Notes under the pieces: model-generated | Told to the model about the DNA's origin: nothing | The model's database searches: none | Seen by the model: the letters and a program-made list of their open reading frames with translations, nothing else | Assembly: GCA_964617765.1 (NCBI GenBank) | Contig: CAZTZY010000002.1 | Coordinates: 1 to 64,000, forward strand | Length of the DNA: 64,000 nucleotides | Origin: CAZTZY01 sp964617765 | GTDB taxonomy: Bacteria; Pseudomonadota; Gammaproteobacteria; Pseudomonadales; DT-91 | Direction: 5' to 3' | In this document: one piece after another, positions 27,614 to 36,001 of the stretch | How positions within the stretch are numbered: position 1 is the first letter of the stretch | Layout of the letters: the number at the start of each line of letters is the position of its first letter | Program-made: the position numbers and the translations under genes

Positions 27614-28474
27614 ATGAAACACCTGCAGGTTTTGGTCATTGTTATTTGCAGTTTACTGGGGAGCGGTTGTAGTTACATCATTGACACACAAACCGAAAAA
27701 GCAGGCGAGCAGCTCTCAAACAGCCTTATGAATTTTGAAGACCCACAAACCGTTGGCGAAGCCATGCCCACACTGCTGATTCTTGCTGATAGCATGGCGA
27801 GCAGTGAAGATGCCAGCCCTTATGCCCTGTTGGCGGCAGCCAAAATGTATGGCGCCTACAGCAGTGCTTTTGCGGGCAGCGATAAAAAACGCCAGAAGAC
27901 CCTTACCCGCAAAGGTCTTGCTTATGCTCAGGATGGAAGTTGTAAAGCTGATAAACGCTGGTGCGATGTGAGGGCCATGCGATCGGATGAGTTTTCAGCT
28001 TTTGTGAAAAGTCTGGAGAAGGACGATGTGGGGCTGGCCTATGCCTATGCTGCCGCCCTGTTAAGCTATATTGATGCACATAATGATGACTGGGCGGTGA
28101 TAGCCGATTTATCGAAAGCGACCAGCCTGCTGGAATTTGTTGTAAAAACCGACGAAGGTTATGATAACGCCAGTGCGCATTTATATCTGGGGGCAATTTC
28201 TACTACCTTGCCACCCGCTATGGGCGGCAAACCTGAAATAGGAAAAAATCACTTTGATCGCGCCATTACATTAACCCAAGGCCATAATCTCTTGATAAAA
28301 GTGGAATATGCCCGCCGTTATGCCCGAATGATGTTTGACAAGGAATTGCACCACCAGCTGTTAACGGAAGTTTTAGCGGCTGATCCAAAACAAGACGGTC
28401 TAACCCTGATGAATAACTGGGCACAGCAGGAAGCCCAAAAATTGCTTGATGACGAATCCAACTACTTTGATTGA
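27614..28474 (+). CDS. TRAP-transporter-associated TatT-type lipoprotein
   Basis: Outer-membrane-anchored periplasmic lipoprotein of 286 residues. The signal peptide ends in the lipobox LLGSGC, with lipidation expected at cysteine 19. The rest is helical and TPR-like, with LYLGAISTTLPPAMGGKPEIGKNH typical of the TatT (TRAP T-component) family described from Treponema Tp0956, which forms a pored trimer working with the periplasmic TRAP receptor. The gene directly precedes a DctP-type receptor (seven-base gap) and the DctQ and DctM subunits, confirming the association. The ligand is unknown; hydrophobic acids have been suggested for Treponema. Confidence 0.82.
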   Translation: MKHLQVLVIVICSLLGSGCSYIIDTQTEKAGEQLSNSLMNFEDPQTVGEAMPTLLILADSMASSEDASPYALLAAAKMYGAYSSAFAGSDKKRQKTLTRKGLAYAQDGSCKADKRWCDVRAMRSDEFSAFVKSLEKDDVGLAYAYAAALLSYIDAHNDDWAVIADLSKATSLLEFVVKTDEGYDNASAHLYLGAISTTLPPAMGGKPEIGKNHFDRAITLTQGHNLLIKVEYARRYARMMFDKELHHQLLTEVLAADPKQDGLTLMNNWAQQEAQKLLDDESNYFD

Positions 28475-28481
28475 GATAACT

Positions 28482-29492
28482 ATGCGTAAATTATTTTTAG
28501 GTTTTTTTACCTGTGCAGCTTTTGCTGTTACCTCCCTTAGCTATGCACAAACATTTAAAATTGCCACTTTATCGCCCGATGGCTCCTTCTGGACCAATAC
28601 CCTGAAAGAAGCCGGCAATGCCATTGCTAAAAAAACTGACAACCGGGTGCAATTTCGTTTTTATCCTGGCGGTGTTATGGGCAGCGATGCAGCCGTACTC
28701 AAAAAGATTCGCATCGGACAATTACAAGGTGCAATGTTTACCGGTGGTGCCATTGCTCCACAAGCACCTGATGCACAAATCTACACTATCCCTTTATTAT
28801 TCAATTCTTATGCTGAAGTCGATTATGTGCGCAAGATTATGGATCCTGAAATTGAAAAATCCATCAACAACGCCGGCTTCGTCAACTTCGGTTTGGCTGA
28901 AGGTGGTTTTGCCTATGTAATGTCCAAAAAGGCCATCTCAGATGCTAATGAATTAAAAAATAACAAGGTATGGGCGCCGAGTGATGACGCGGCAGCGCAG
29001 GCTGCAGCTGAAACATTCCAGCTTTCACCGGTTGCACTTTCCATGGGAGATGTACTGACAGGCCTGCAAACCGATATGATTAACACTATTACTGCGTCGC
29101 CTATTGCAGCTATCGCCTTGCAATGGCACACGCAGATTAAATACGTGACCGATTTGCCTATAGCCTATTTCACCGTATTAATGGCCATAGACAAAAAAGC
29201 CTATGCGAAAATTTCTGCCGATGACCAAAAAGTTGTAGATGAACTGATGCGCGCCGCTTTTGTGAAAATCAACAACCAGGACAGAATAGATAATGATAAC
29301 GCTTTTATTGCGCTGAAAAAACAGGGGATTACCATGGTGCAACCGACACCGGCACAAATCAAGGTATGGCGTGACAAGACATTGATTGCCGGTAAAATAT
29401 TTGCCACCAAAGGCAAGATAAATCCTGCCTATCAACAGCGCATCAATACCTTGCTGACAGAATTCCGCAAAAATGTCCCCGCTGCTAAATAA
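28482..29492 (+). CDS. dctP: TRAP transporter substrate-binding protein, DctP family
   Basis: Periplasmic receptor of 336 residues from the chosen start. The signal peptide MRKLFLGFFTCAAFAVTSLS is cut after SYA, leaving QTFKIATLSPDGSFW. Family blocks are FRFYPGGVMGSD, QLQGAMFTGG, YTIPLLFNSYAEVDYVRKIMDPE and SMGDVLTGLQTDMINTI. I chose ATG 28482, which opens a real signal peptide; the 28446 start lies inside tatT. The C terminus overlaps dctQ by 20 bases. A sialic-acid or dicarboxylate specificity is not implied; pairing with TatT points to another ligand class. Confidence 0.88.
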   Translation: MRKLFLGFFTCAAFAVTSLSYAQTFKIATLSPDGSFWTNTLKEAGNAIAKKTDNRVQFRFYPGGVMGSDAAVLKKIRIGQLQGAMFTGGAIAPQAPDAQIYTIPLLFNSYAEVDYVRKIMDPEIEKSINNAGFVNFGLAEGGFAYVMSKKAISDANELKNNKVWAPSDDAAAQAAAETFQLSPVALSMGDVLTGLQTDMINTITASPIAAIALQWHTQIKYVTDLPIAYFTVLMAIDKKAYAKISADDQKVVDELMRAAFVKINNQDRIDNDNAFIALKKQGITMVQPTPAQIKVWRDKTLIAGKIFATKGKINPAYQQRINTLLTEFRKNVPAAK

Positions 29493-29964
29493 AGCTATCA
29501 GGCTGCTGCATATTTTGGAAGACAGCGTCATTGTTATATTGGCAATGGCGATGATCATTTTAAGCTGCTCGTCCATCGTACTACGCAATCTGGATATGGG
29601 CGGCTTTACATGGGCAGAAAATGCTGTACATATTATCGTGCTGTGGCTGGCAATGTTTGGTGCATTGCGGGCAAGCCGCGAACAAAGCCATATCGCTATT
29701 GATCTGGTAACGCATTACACATCACAAAAATGGCAAAAGGTTATTCACTTTGTTGTTTCGATCAGCGGCGCAGCCATTTGTGGCATTGCCAGCTATTACA
29801 GTTTTATCTTTGTGCAAAGCGAAAAAGCTGATGGCTTGATTGCTTTTCTTAATGTGCCGGCATGGATCTGCGAAGCCATTATTCCCTTTGGCTTGGCGGT
29901 GATTACCTTGCGTTTTGTATTTCACTGTTTAAAACTGCCAACGCCCCATGAATACACTGTTTAG
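29473..29964 (+). CDS. dctQ: TRAP transporter small membrane subunit, DctQ family
   Basis: Integral membrane protein of 163 residues with four predicted transmembrane segments (about 17-37, 53-68, 88-108, 132-152). The DctQ hallmark is visible in FTWAENAVHIIVLWLAMFGA and SREQSHIAIDL. It supports the large DctM channel. It overlaps dctP at the 5' end by 20 bases and dctM at the 3' end by 17 bases, indicating translational coupling. Confidence 0.88.
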   Translation: MSPLLNKAIRLLHILEDSVIVILAMAMIILSCSSIVLRNLDMGGFTWAENAVHIIVLWLAMFGALRASREQSHIAIDLVTHYTSQKWQKVIHFVVSISGAAICGIASYYSFIFVQSEKADGLIAFLNVPAWICEAIIPFGLAVITLRFVFHCLKLPTPHEYTV

Positions 29965-31231
29965 TTTTCTCGCCATTATCGTGCTGGCCGTTGCCGGCAT
30001 GCCCATTTTTGTTTCGCTGTTGGCAGCAGCCATGTTGGGTTTTCATTTGGCAGATATTTCACTGGAAGTTATCGCCATTGAAATGTATCGCATTACTGAA
30101 ACACCATTACTGGTGGCATTACCCCTGTTCACCCTAACCGGCTTTTTATTGGCCGAGAGCCAGACATCAAAACGTTTGGTCAATGTTAGCCAGGCACTTA
30201 TCGGTTGGGCTCCTGGTGGTTTATCGATCATCGGCCTTATCACCTGCTCGGTATTTACTGCATTTACCGGTGCCTCTGGCGTGACCATTGTCGCAGTGGG
30301 CGCCTTACTCTATCCCGCACTGCAACAAGTCGGTTATAGCCAACGCTTTAGTCTAGGCCTGATCACCAGCTCCGGCAGCCTCGGTTTATTATTGGCACCT
30401 TCTTTGCCGCTGATTTTATACGGCATTATTGCGCAGCAAATGAATATTGGTGAACCTTTTACCATTGAAGATTTGTTTATTGCAGGTGCTGCACCTGCTG
30501 TGATGATGATTATATTACTTTCCGCATACAGTTTATGGGCTAATCGCAATAACAATATCCAGCGCCAGGCTTTCAATGTTAGTGCACTAAAGAGTGCGGC
30601 ATTGGATGCAAAATGGGAAATTCCCTTACCCTTTTTTGTATTTTTTGGCATTTATGGCGGTGTTTTTACCCTGTCTGAGACTGCTGTGGTCTCCACCATT
30701 TATGTCGCCATTGTCGAAATCTTGATTTATCGCGAAATCCCGTTCAAACAGATTCCCGCCATCATCCAGAAATCGATGACTATGGTGGGTGGCATTATCC
30801 TGATTTTGTCAGTCGCCATGGCTTTTACTAACGTACTAGTCGATGCGCAAATTCCCAACCAGTTATTTGAATGGATGCAACAACATATCAGCAGTAAATT
30901 TGCATTCCTGATATTATTAAATATCTTTTTACTGGTACTGGGGGCATTCCTGGATATTTTTTCTGCGATCGTCATTGTTGTGCCATTGATTCTGCCTATT
31001 GCAGTTTCGTATGGCATACATCCTGTACATCTCGGTATTATCTTTTTGGCCAATATGCAAATTGGTTACTTTACTCCACCTGTAGGCATGGATTTATTTA
31101 TCGCCAGTTACCGGTTCAAGAAACCGATCACAGAGCTTTATTATGCCTGCATTCCATTTATCATTGTCACGTTTTTGGCAGTATTAATCATTACTTATAT
31201 ACCGGCATTAAGTTTGGGATTTTTAAAATAA
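29948..31231 (+). CDS. dctM: TRAP transporter large membrane subunit, DctM family
   Basis: Sodium-coupled transport channel of 427 residues with about 11 to 12 transmembrane segments. Characteristic blocks are TPLLVALPLFTLTGFLLAES, FTGASGVTIVAVGALLYPAL, SSGSLGLLLAPSLPLILYGI and FTPPVGMDLFIASYRF near the C terminus. It completes a tatT-dctP-dctQ-dctM operon. marC follows 80 bases later on the same strand. Confidence 0.92.
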   Translation: MNTLFSFLAIIVLAVAGMPIFVSLLAAAMLGFHLADISLEVIAIEMYRITETPLLVALPLFTLTGFLLAESQTSKRLVNVSQALIGWAPGGLSIIGLITCSVFTAFTGASGVTIVAVGALLYPALQQVGYSQRFSLGLITSSGSLGLLLAPSLPLILYGIIAQQMNIGEPFTIEDLFIAGAAPAVMMIILLSAYSLWANRNNNIQRQAFNVSALKSAALDAKWEIPLPFFVFFGIYGGVFTLSETAVVSTIYVAIVEILIYREIPFKQIPAIIQKSMTMVGGIILILSVAMAFTNVLVDAQIPNQLFEWMQQHISSKFAFLILLNIFLLVLGAFLDIFSAIVIVVPLILPIAVSYGIHPVHLGIIFLANMQIGYFTPPVGMDLFIASYRFKKPITELYYACIPFIIVTFLAVLIITYIPALSLGFLK

Positions 31232-31310
31232 TAAATGACTGCAACGGTTATGATCTTGTTTAATCATTTTACCAAGACGTGAAACCGCATAAATTTAAAG
31301 GCACATATAC

Positions 31311-31943
31311 ATGCTCGAAACTGCCATCGTTGCCTTTACCACCCTGTTTGCCACAGTAGCTCCGTTAGACTGCGCCATCATGTATGCAGCATTAACCACT
31401 GAAACACCGGTTAAGCAAAGCCGTGCCATGGCACTAAAAGGTGTGATCATTGCAAGCTCCATCCTTCTGGTTTTTGCCTTTATTGGCCAGCCATTACTGC
31501 ACAGCCTGGGCATTTCGCTGGCAGCCTTACGCACTTCTGGAGGCATCCTCTTGTTACTGATTGGCATTGATATGGTGTTTATCCGCTCAGCCAGCATGTC
31601 CACTTCGCCTGAACAAGAAAAAGAAGCCGAATCGAAGCCGGATATTTCAGTGTTTCCGCTGGCAACGCCGCTAATTGCCGGCCCCGGCGCCATGGGTGCC
31701 ACCATATTATTAATGGCGAATACAGCCGGCCATTTTATTTTACAATTGATGGTCATCGCGGCATTGTTTCTGGTAATGATATTAACCCTGGCCGCCCTGA
31801 TGGCTGCCAGCAAGATTCGGCAAATGTTGGGTGTAACCGGTATGCAAGTGGTTAGCCGTATTTTTGGCGTGCTGTTATCGGCACTCGCAGTACAATTTAT
31901 TTTTGATGGCATTGCACAAAGCGGTTTATTAAGTCATTTGTAA
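31311..31943 (+). CDS. MarC-family integral membrane protein
   Basis: Six-segment inner membrane protein of 210 residues. The N-terminal VAFTTLFATVAPLDCAIMY block and the central FPLATPLIAGPGAM are signatures of the MarC/UPF0056 family. The function of the family is unclear; despite the name, MarC is not involved in multiple antibiotic resistance. It sits between dctM and a luciferase-like oxidoreductase (22 bases apart), possibly in one transcript. Confidence 0.88.
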   Translation: MLETAIVAFTTLFATVAPLDCAIMYAALTTETPVKQSRAMALKGVIIASSILLVFAFIGQPLLHSLGISLAALRTSGGILLLLIGIDMVFIRSASMSTSPEQEKEAESKPDISVFPLATPLIAGPGAMGATILLMANTAGHFILQLMVIAALFLVMILTLAALMAASKIRQMLGVTGMQVVSRIFGVLLSALAVQFIFDGIAQSGLLSHL

Positions 31944-31964
31944 AACCATTAAGGGGAGATTTCC

Positions 31965-32990
31965 ATGTTTAACGTTTACGCAAGTACTCCAGAAGACATG
32001 CAGTTAAGTGAAATAGCCCATCACGCACAACGTGCAGAAGCCATGGGCTTTTCTGGCCTGAATGTACCCGATGCTGTGCATGATGGTTTATTACTTTCTG
32101 CAATAGCCCTTAATGCAACAAGCCGCATTAAGGTAGGAACCGGCGTCCTGGTGGCTTTTCCGCGCAGCCCGATGACAGTTGCACTTGCAGCCTGGGATTT
32201 GCAACGATTTTCTAACGGACGATTCGAGCTTGGCCTTGGTACACAAGTAAAAGGTAATATTGAAGATCGTTATAGCACGGTATGGACACCACCCATGCCA
32301 CGTATGCGCGATTATATCGGCTCGTTACGCGCGATTTTTAACAGCTTCCAGAATAGTGTGCCTCTTAATTTCGAAAGCGAGAATTATCACTTTACCCGCT
32401 TGCAACCATTTTTTAATCCAGGTCCACTCGATTGCCCTCCACCACCCATTTATATTGGCGCCGTAGGGCCGTTGATGACGAGTCTTGCCGGTGAAGCTGC
32501 TGATGGCATGATTACTCACCCGACCAATACTCCGCCGCGCTATATCCGTGAAGTGGCTTTGCCACGCCTGCAACAGGGAATAGCCAAGGCCGGTCGCCAC
32601 AACGAAGATGTCAGGCTAATATTGGGAACCTTGATTGCTACCGGGAGTAATTCCAAAACGCTTGCTGAAGAGCGAGAAAAACAACGCAAACTCCTGGGCT
32701 TTTTATATTCCACGCCAGCCTATTGGCCTAGTCTTGAATTATTTGGGTGGCAAGACAAGGGCGAACATTTATTGCAATGCACTAAGAACAATGACTGGGA
32801 AATGATGTCAAAGGTAATTGATGATGTCATGCTGGATACGTTTGTACCCTGTGGCACCTATTCAGAAATTGCCGATATCCTGCTGGATCGTTACCAAGGT
32901 TTTTCTGGCATTATCAACTTTCCAATGCCGGAAAATCCTGCTGATGATGCTGCAGTTACTGCAATTATTGCTCAATTGCAAGGCCACTGA
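31965..32990 (+). CDS. LLM-class (luciferase-like) flavin-dependent oxidoreductase
   Basis: TIM-barrel oxidoreductase of 341 residues in the bacterial luciferase superfamily. MFNVYASTPEDMQLSEIAHH, GFSGLNVPDAVHDG and IKVGTGVLVAFPRSPMTVA are the usual N-terminal beta-strand blocks. GRFELGLGTQVKGNIEDRY and PIYIGAVGPLMTSLAGEAAD form the flavin pocket. It resembles subfamilies annotated as F420-dependent, but most gammaproteobacteria use FMN, so the cofactor is open. The substrate is unknown. It is followed after 27 bases by the rhodanese gene. Confidence 0.82.
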   Translation: MFNVYASTPEDMQLSEIAHHAQRAEAMGFSGLNVPDAVHDGLLLSAIALNATSRIKVGTGVLVAFPRSPMTVALAAWDLQRFSNGRFELGLGTQVKGNIEDRYSTVWTPPMPRMRDYIGSLRAIFNSFQNSVPLNFESENYHFTRLQPFFNPGPLDCPPPPIYIGAVGPLMTSLAGEAADGMITHPTNTPPRYIREVALPRLQQGIAKAGRHNEDVRLILGTLIATGSNSKTLAEEREKQRKLLGFLYSTPAYWPSLELFGWQDKGEHLLQCTKNNDWEMMSKVIDDVMLDTFVPCGTYSEIADILLDRYQGFSGIINFPMPENPADDAAVTAIIAQLQGH

Positions 32991-33017
32991 ACTTAAATAC
33001 ATTGTGGGAATTTGATC

Positions 33018-33356
33018 ATGAAAAGCTTGTCCAAAACCCTGATTAAATACACTGGCTTTATAGCCTTGTTATTAACAACTTCTCTGGCATTTGCAGAAAG
33101 CTTCTGGATTGACGTGCGCAGCCCGGAGGAATATACCCAGGATCATATTCAGGGAGACCTTAATATTTATTTCAAGTCAATCGGCGAGGAAATCGGCAAA
33201 CACGTCAGCGATAAAAATGCCGAGATTCATCTGTATTGTCAGGTCGGTGGGCGCGCAGGTGTTGCCTTGTTGCAATTAACCGCCATGGGCTATAAAAACG
33301 TGACCAATGAAGGCGGCATTGCTGATGCCCGTAAAAAACGTCATCTTGCTAAGTAG
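33018..33356 (+). CDS. Periplasmic rhodanese-domain protein (PspE-like)
   Basis: Small single-domain sulfurtransferase of 112 residues with a signal peptide ending near AFA, then ESFWIDVRSPEEYTQDHIQG. The catalytic cysteine lies in LYCQVGGRAG, an active-site loop of CxxGxR type. PspE-like proteins transfer sulfane sulfur to thiols in the periplasm. I chose ATG 33018 over TTG 33012 because of GGGA upstream and the better signal peptide. Confidence 0.85.
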   Translation: MKSLSKTLIKYTGFIALLLTTSLAFAESFWIDVRSPEEYTQDHIQGDLNIYFKSIGEEIGKHVSDKNAEIHLYCQVGGRAGVALLQLTAMGYKNVTNEGGIADARKKRHLAK

Positions 33357-33426
33357 CTGACTAACTGCCTGATATTGGCATAGTCACAACTTCACAAAAC
33401 CTGGCGTAAGCTGGACGGCGCCTCTC

Positions 33427-34317
33427 TTACACCAGACCAGATTTTACCAACAGTTTTTCCAGACGAATAACTTCGTTAATATCGGCTGTCGCAGGCACCA
33501 TAAACACCTCATCAAGATCCAGTTCTTTCATGCCGATTAACGCTTCTACTATGGCTTCTTCCGTGAAACGGGTCATGGTATTGGCGGTCTTGCGGGCTTC
33601 TTCATCACCAAAGGTACGCAAGTAATTAAACACGTATTCCTTCAAGTGTGCTTCCGCATTATCGGCCAATGAATACCAGAAACCGCCGAGAAAATAAGGT
33701 TTGGTTTCACGTTTGGCATCCAGCCAGCATTTATCAGCGGTGTTTTTGAAATACTCGGTCAATCCCTTGTCACCATTCATGGCAAAACCATAGATGCCTT
33801 CAGACCACTGTGCTGCCCGCGCCATCGGCTTCAAACCCATACTGCCGGAAAGAATCGGCGGGCCACCATCCTGATAGGGGCGCGGCCCGACTTCATCACA
33901 ACCTTCAAACGGTGGCTCACCTGCCCAGATTTTTTTCATCACGGCAATTTGTTCATCGAGGCGCTGGTGGCGTTTTTCAAACGAAGCGCCAACTGCCTTG
34001 TAATCCATTTCCCTGCCACCGACACCCACGGTAACAGTAACACGCCCTTCGGATAACACATCAAGCGTAGCGATTTCCTTGGCTGCCCACACAGCTGAGT
34101 GCATAGGCAATACATATAACGATGGCACTATGCGTACACGCTCGGTTGCAGCAGCGGCGAATGCCAGCATATTGCGCATTTCCAGCGTATAGTCCGTGAT
34201 TCTTTCACCACACGAAATACTCGAGAATGGCCCATCATCGACGCGTTTACACCATTCGAGAATTTCCTTGCGACCATAGTTCCTTTCCATATACGGCAGG
34301 CAGATACCAATTTTCAT
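33427..34317 (-). CDS. LLM-class flavin-dependent oxidoreductase
   Basis: Luciferase-superfamily enzyme of 296 residues. The N-terminal MKIGICLPYMERN, RVRIVPSLYVLPMHSAVWAA and GRVTVTVGVGGREMDYKAVG blocks place it there, as does PPILSGSMGLKPMARAAQWS. The pattern resembles the F420/FMN group but no substrate can be inferred. It is transcribed against the preceding rhodanese gene and lies about 90 bases downstream of the tolC-like gene on the same strand. Confidence 0.8.
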   Translation of the reverse strand: MKIGICLPYMERNYGRKEILEWCKRVDDGPFSSISCGERITDYTLEMRNMLAFAAAATERVRIVPSLYVLPMHSAVWAAKEIATLDVLSEGRVTVTVGVGGREMDYKAVGASFEKRHQRLDEQIAVMKKIWAGEPPFEGCDEVGPRPYQDGGPPILSGSMGLKPMARAAQWSEGIYGFAMNGDKGLTEYFKNTADKCWLDAKRETKPYFLGGFWYSLADNAEAHLKEYVFNYLRTFGDEEARKTANTMTRFTEEAIVEALIGMKELDLDEVFMVPATADINEVIRLEKLLVKSGLV

Positions 34318-34407
34318 CTTGTCACCTTTAATTGTTGATCACGCTATCTTAATGATTTCCTGCCGATTGCCGTCACCCATAAGAATGAGTTACCAGAAGA
34401 TTTATGG

Positions 34408-35811
34408 CTAATGCTGCAGCCAGCTGTTGACGACGTCGACATCTTTTACCGATAACTCGCCGGCCAGTCGCTGTAAGCTAATACGGTGCTCAATATAATC
34501 GTAACGCACTTGCGCCAGCCCCTGCTCAGCCTCAAACAGTTTTTTCTGCGCTTCTACCCACTCGAGAATCGTACCAGAACCATTCTGGAAGGATTTTTGG
34601 GTAACTCTCTCAACCGCTGAACTCGATGTCACCAGACGTTGCGCTGCGGCATAACGTTTTATATCTGTGTCGATGGCCTGCAACAAGCCACTGATGCCTA
34701 TCTCTATATTCTGCTGAACCTGCTTGAGCCTTTCACGGGATTCTTCGAGTCGATAGGCGGCCTGTTTACCCGAGGCCGAAATACCACCCCCCTGATAAAT
34801 CGGCCATTTCATTTCTATCCCCAAAGCCTTTGAGGTAGATTCCGGAGAAAACCCTTGGCCACCGGAAAAATTATCTTGCGCATAAGATGCCGCAAAATTG
34901 AACCTGGGAATGGCGGCATTTTTCTTTGAGCGCATATCAAAATAATTCATCTGTTCAAATGCCTTGGCCGCTTGCAACAGGTCATTATTTTGCTGTGCCC
35001 GTTGCAACCACTCCTCAACACTACGACCATCAATGCGCTCAACCGGTACAGCTTCTGACAATGGCTGGATCGCAGAAACCGGACTGCCTGTAGTTTGTGA
35101 CATTTGTTGCAATGTCGTCTTCACTTGAGCTTGTGCGACTTCATAAGCAATATTCAGCGCATCAAAAGCGGCAGCGGCATCATACATTTCACGCTCCCTG
35201 CCTACCCCTAACTGATAACGTTTTTCTGCGAGGATTTTCAGCTTTTCCATCGACTGCAACTGTTTTTCAAGAATACGCTGGCTATCCTGGGCTTCCAGTA
35301 CTTTGAGATAATCTGCCACCACGCGCATGATCAGTTCTTTTTCGGCATCTTGCAGTTCAGCCTGCGATTTTTCGATAAAGGCGGCCGCTTTTTTATTATC
35401 AGCCAGCAAGCTGGCGTCATAAATGGGCTGTACCAATACCAAAGCCGTTTGCTGAGAGTCATAGGTTGAATGCGTACCTTCACTATTCAACTGGTTCACA
35501 CGGTTGACGATACACGTCAGGTCAGCACAACCACTGACATCCAGACGCGAAACATCCAGCTGGTCGGATTCATAATCATTGTGCCCGGCCCGGTAGGTTA
35601 AATTAATATTGGGTCGATAACGTGACTTGCTGATGTCCAGGGTGAGGATATCACCCTTGAATTTCAGCAGTGCCGCCTGGTACTGCACATCATGGGTGAG
35701 CGCCTGCTCATAAACCCCGGATAAATCCAAAGCCATAGCCATAGCCGAACCACTAAGCATCAGGGCTGCCATCAGGGCAAGTTGCTTCGATTTTTTTATT
35801 ATGGGTATCAC
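34408..35811 (-). CDS. tolC: TolC-family outer membrane channel protein
   Basis: Outer-membrane exit duct for type I secretion and drug efflux, 467 residues with a signal peptide ending near AMALDLSG. The mature start LSGVYEQALTHDVQYQAALLKFKG, YRPNINLTYRAG and the second-half repeat YRLEESRERLKQVQQNIE fit the TolC/OEP duplicated layout, with long helical hairpins in each half. It lies immediately upstream of, and divergent from, the fatty-acyl-AMP ligase gene that starts the lipopeptide cluster, so a role in exporting that product is possible but unproved. No inner-membrane transporter or adaptor gene is nearby. Confidence 0.85.
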   Translation of the reverse strand: MIPIIKKSKQLALMAALMLSGSAMAMALDLSGVYEQALTHDVQYQAALLKFKGDILTLDISKSRYRPNINLTYRAGHNDYESDQLDVSRLDVSGCADLTCIVNRVNQLNSEGTHSTYDSQQTALVLVQPIYDASLLADNKKAAAFIEKSQAELQDAEKELIMRVVADYLKVLEAQDSQRILEKQLQSMEKLKILAEKRYQLGVGREREMYDAAAAFDALNIAYEVAQAQVKTTLQQMSQTTGSPVSAIQPLSEAVPVERIDGRSVEEWLQRAQQNNDLLQAAKAFEQMNYFDMRSKKNAAIPRFNFAASYAQDNFSGGQGFSPESTSKALGIEMKWPIYQGGGISASGKQAAYRLEESRERLKQVQQNIEIGISGLLQAIDTDIKRYAAAQRLVTSSSAVERVTQKSFQNGSGTILEWVEAQKKLFEAEQGLAQVRYDYIEHRISLQRLAGELSVKDVDVVNSWLQH

Positions 35812-36001
35812 TACAGATCAAAACCTATTTAATTGTGCTTATAACCATTCGAGATAAAAGATTACACGCCTGTAACCTTTTATTTGCAGTCATTTCCCAA
35901 ACCCGATAAGCTTTCACCATAGATTTCAATTGCCTAGGGAAAGCCAACTGCACACCTGCACAGAGTAACAGGCAGTAAAACATAATAAAATCAGTATAAC
36001 T

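Noticed and set aside
31965..32990. Assignment of the luciferase-like enzymes as F420-dependent
   Set aside because: Sequence resemblance alone does not fix the cofactor, and no F420 biosynthesis gene is seen in the window, so only the LLM-class call is kept.
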